Translations under genes and position numbers: made by a program
In this document: positions 63,380 to 64,000 of the stretch, piece after piece
How positions within the stretch are numbered: the stretch's first letter is position 1
Layout of the letters: each line of letters starts with the position of its first letter
Notes under the pieces: model-generated
What the model saw: the letters and a program-made list of their open reading frames with translations, nothing else
The model's database searches: none
Told to the model about the DNA's origin: nothing
NCBI RefSeq assembly: GCF_003337245.1
Contig: NZ_QPJE01000004.1
Coordinates: forward strand, 92,285 to 156,284
DNA from: Halanaerobium sp. MA284_MarDTE_T2
GTDB taxonomy: Bacteria; Bacillota; Halanaerobiia; Halanaerobiales; Halanaerobiaceae
Direction of reading: 5' to 3'
Length of the DNA: 64,000 nucleotides

Positions 63380-64000
63380 CCTCACAGGCCTGCCCCGTGG
63401 GGCGTCAAAGATTAAGTAAATAAAAGGTAACCAATTTGACTTATGGAGTGATAGAAGTTATAGTCTGCTAGCAAACCTCGTGGGCTTGCCCCGAGAAAAT
63501 AGCAGACGGTTTTGAATTTCAATTATTATGTTTAGCTAATAATAATTTTGCAAAAAGGAGAACGTTTGTTTGCATAAGCTTCCTATTTAGGGTATAATAT
63601 TAATAGGGAGATGAAAGCATGGTTAGTAAGAAAATTTTAAGAAAAAAAGGATATAAATTCAGATTATATCCTAATAAAGAACAGAAAATATTAATAAACA
63701 AATCAGTTGGTTGTGCAAGGTATATATATAATCATTTTCTTGCAAAAGCTAAAGAAAATGATTATAAAACATATACTGAATATTCTAAGCAACTAACGCA
63801 ATTAAAAAAAGAATTGCAGTGGTTAAAAGAACCAGACAAGTTTGCTTTACAAAATGCTCTTAAAGATTTAGATAAAGCTTTTAATAATTTTTTTAGTGGC
63901 AAATATGATTTTCCCCAGTTTAAATCTAAAAAGGATACTCAAAATTCTTATCGTAGTAATAAGTTTATTAGAAAAAATGGGACTACTAATATTGAAATTA
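63380..64000 (+). mobile_element. IS200/IS605-type element, left part (truncated by window end)
   Basis: Two related imperfect hairpins share AACCTC, then GGC, then TGCCCCG. The first pairs CCTCAC (63380-63385) with GTGGGG (63397-63402). The second pairs CTCG-GGG (63477-63484) with CCC-CGAG (63489-63495) and is enclosed by GTCTGCTA (63463-63470) / TAGCAGAC (63500-63507). Such subterminal hairpins near a tnpB gene are typical of IS605-family ends. No TnpA gene is seen before tnpB. The exact left boundary and the right end are not determined. Confidence 0.65.
63619..64000 (+). CDS. tnpB: TnpB, IS605-family RNA-guided nuclease (3' partial)
   Basis: The first 127 residues of a TnpB protein (OrfB of IS605/IS1341 elements), continuing past the window. 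The N-terminal helix-turn-helix begins with KGYKFRLYPNKEQ and is followed by GCARYIYNHFLAKA, both diagnostic; KYDFPQFKSKKD also fits. A GGGAG ribosome site lies upstream, and a TATAAT-like box (about 63594-63599) may be the promoter. The RuvC and zinc-ribbon parts and the guide RNA at its 3' end are outside the window. Confidence 0.9.
   Translation, partial: MVSKKILRKKGYKFRLYPNKEQKILINKSVGCARYIYNHFLAKAKENDYKTYTEYSKQLTQLKKELQWLKEPDKFALQNALKDLDKAFNNFFSGKYDFPQFKSKKDTQNSYRSNKFIRKNGTTNIEI

Overview
The window looks like chromosome of a low-GC, anaerobic, Gram-negative-walled (diderm) Firmicute, most probably Halanaerobium or another member of the Halanaerobiales. This is inferred from gene content, not from a database match. 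AT content is high, ribosome binding sites are strong AGGAGG types, and TTG and GTG starts are common. Firmicute traits (veg beside rsmA, a SAM-I riboswitch on metNIQ, a PhoPR/pst layout, a MerR/GlnR-type gene with glnA) occur together with outer-membrane traits: a TolC/adaptor/RND efflux operon and an SLH-domain protein with a barrel-like body and a C-terminal phenylalanine. A sodium/proton Mrp complex and B12-dependent ribonucleotide reductase fit a salt-adapted anaerobe.

Layout. 1-4750: 3' part of an Mrp-type antiporter operon with split MrpA domains. 4868-6135: frameshifted UMF1-type MFS gene. 6318-7196: zinc-dependent phospholipase C family protein. 7378-12633: AbgT transporter, two M20 amidohydrolases (one clearly AbgA-like) and a nucleoside hydrolase. 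12826-16248: peptide-type ABC importer (binding protein and two permeases, no ATPase). 16303-18363: CsoR-type regulator, DUF218 membrane protein, PHP phosphoesterase. 18518-21358: SAM riboswitch and metNIQ. 21900-28423: TetR regulator with its operator and the tripartite efflux pump. 28862-31310: strong promoter, a candidate structured RNA, and the SLH porin-like protein. 31508-33895 (minus): class II ribonucleotide reductase. 34392-39686: rubrerythrin-like protein, GIY-YIG protein, murB, ParB-like protein, thiI and a cysteine desulfurase. 40012-47654: TatD nuclease, Gfo/Idh oxidoreductase, lysA, NlpC/P60 endopeptidase and dipeptide epimerase (murein peptide recycling), rsmA, YkuK-like protein, veg. 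47751-56655: a complete phosphate locus (Na/Pi transporter, phoPR, pstSCAB, phoU) with Pho-box-like repeats in front of three units. 56721-63016: ABC exporter, PspC and membrane proteins, bioY, ispE, MerR regulator and glnA. 63017-64000: a large palindromic repeat region, then the left part of an IS200/IS605-type element whose tnpB runs off the window.

Signals outside coding regions. The most interesting are the candidate structured RNA at 28930-29052, a dispersed intergenic repeat family with its largest, inverted version at 63064-63300, 11-bp-spaced repeats at the phosphate genes, and a recurrent pattern of 10-23 bp tandem duplications in spacers. No rRNA, tRNA or CRISPR array was recognised by eye.
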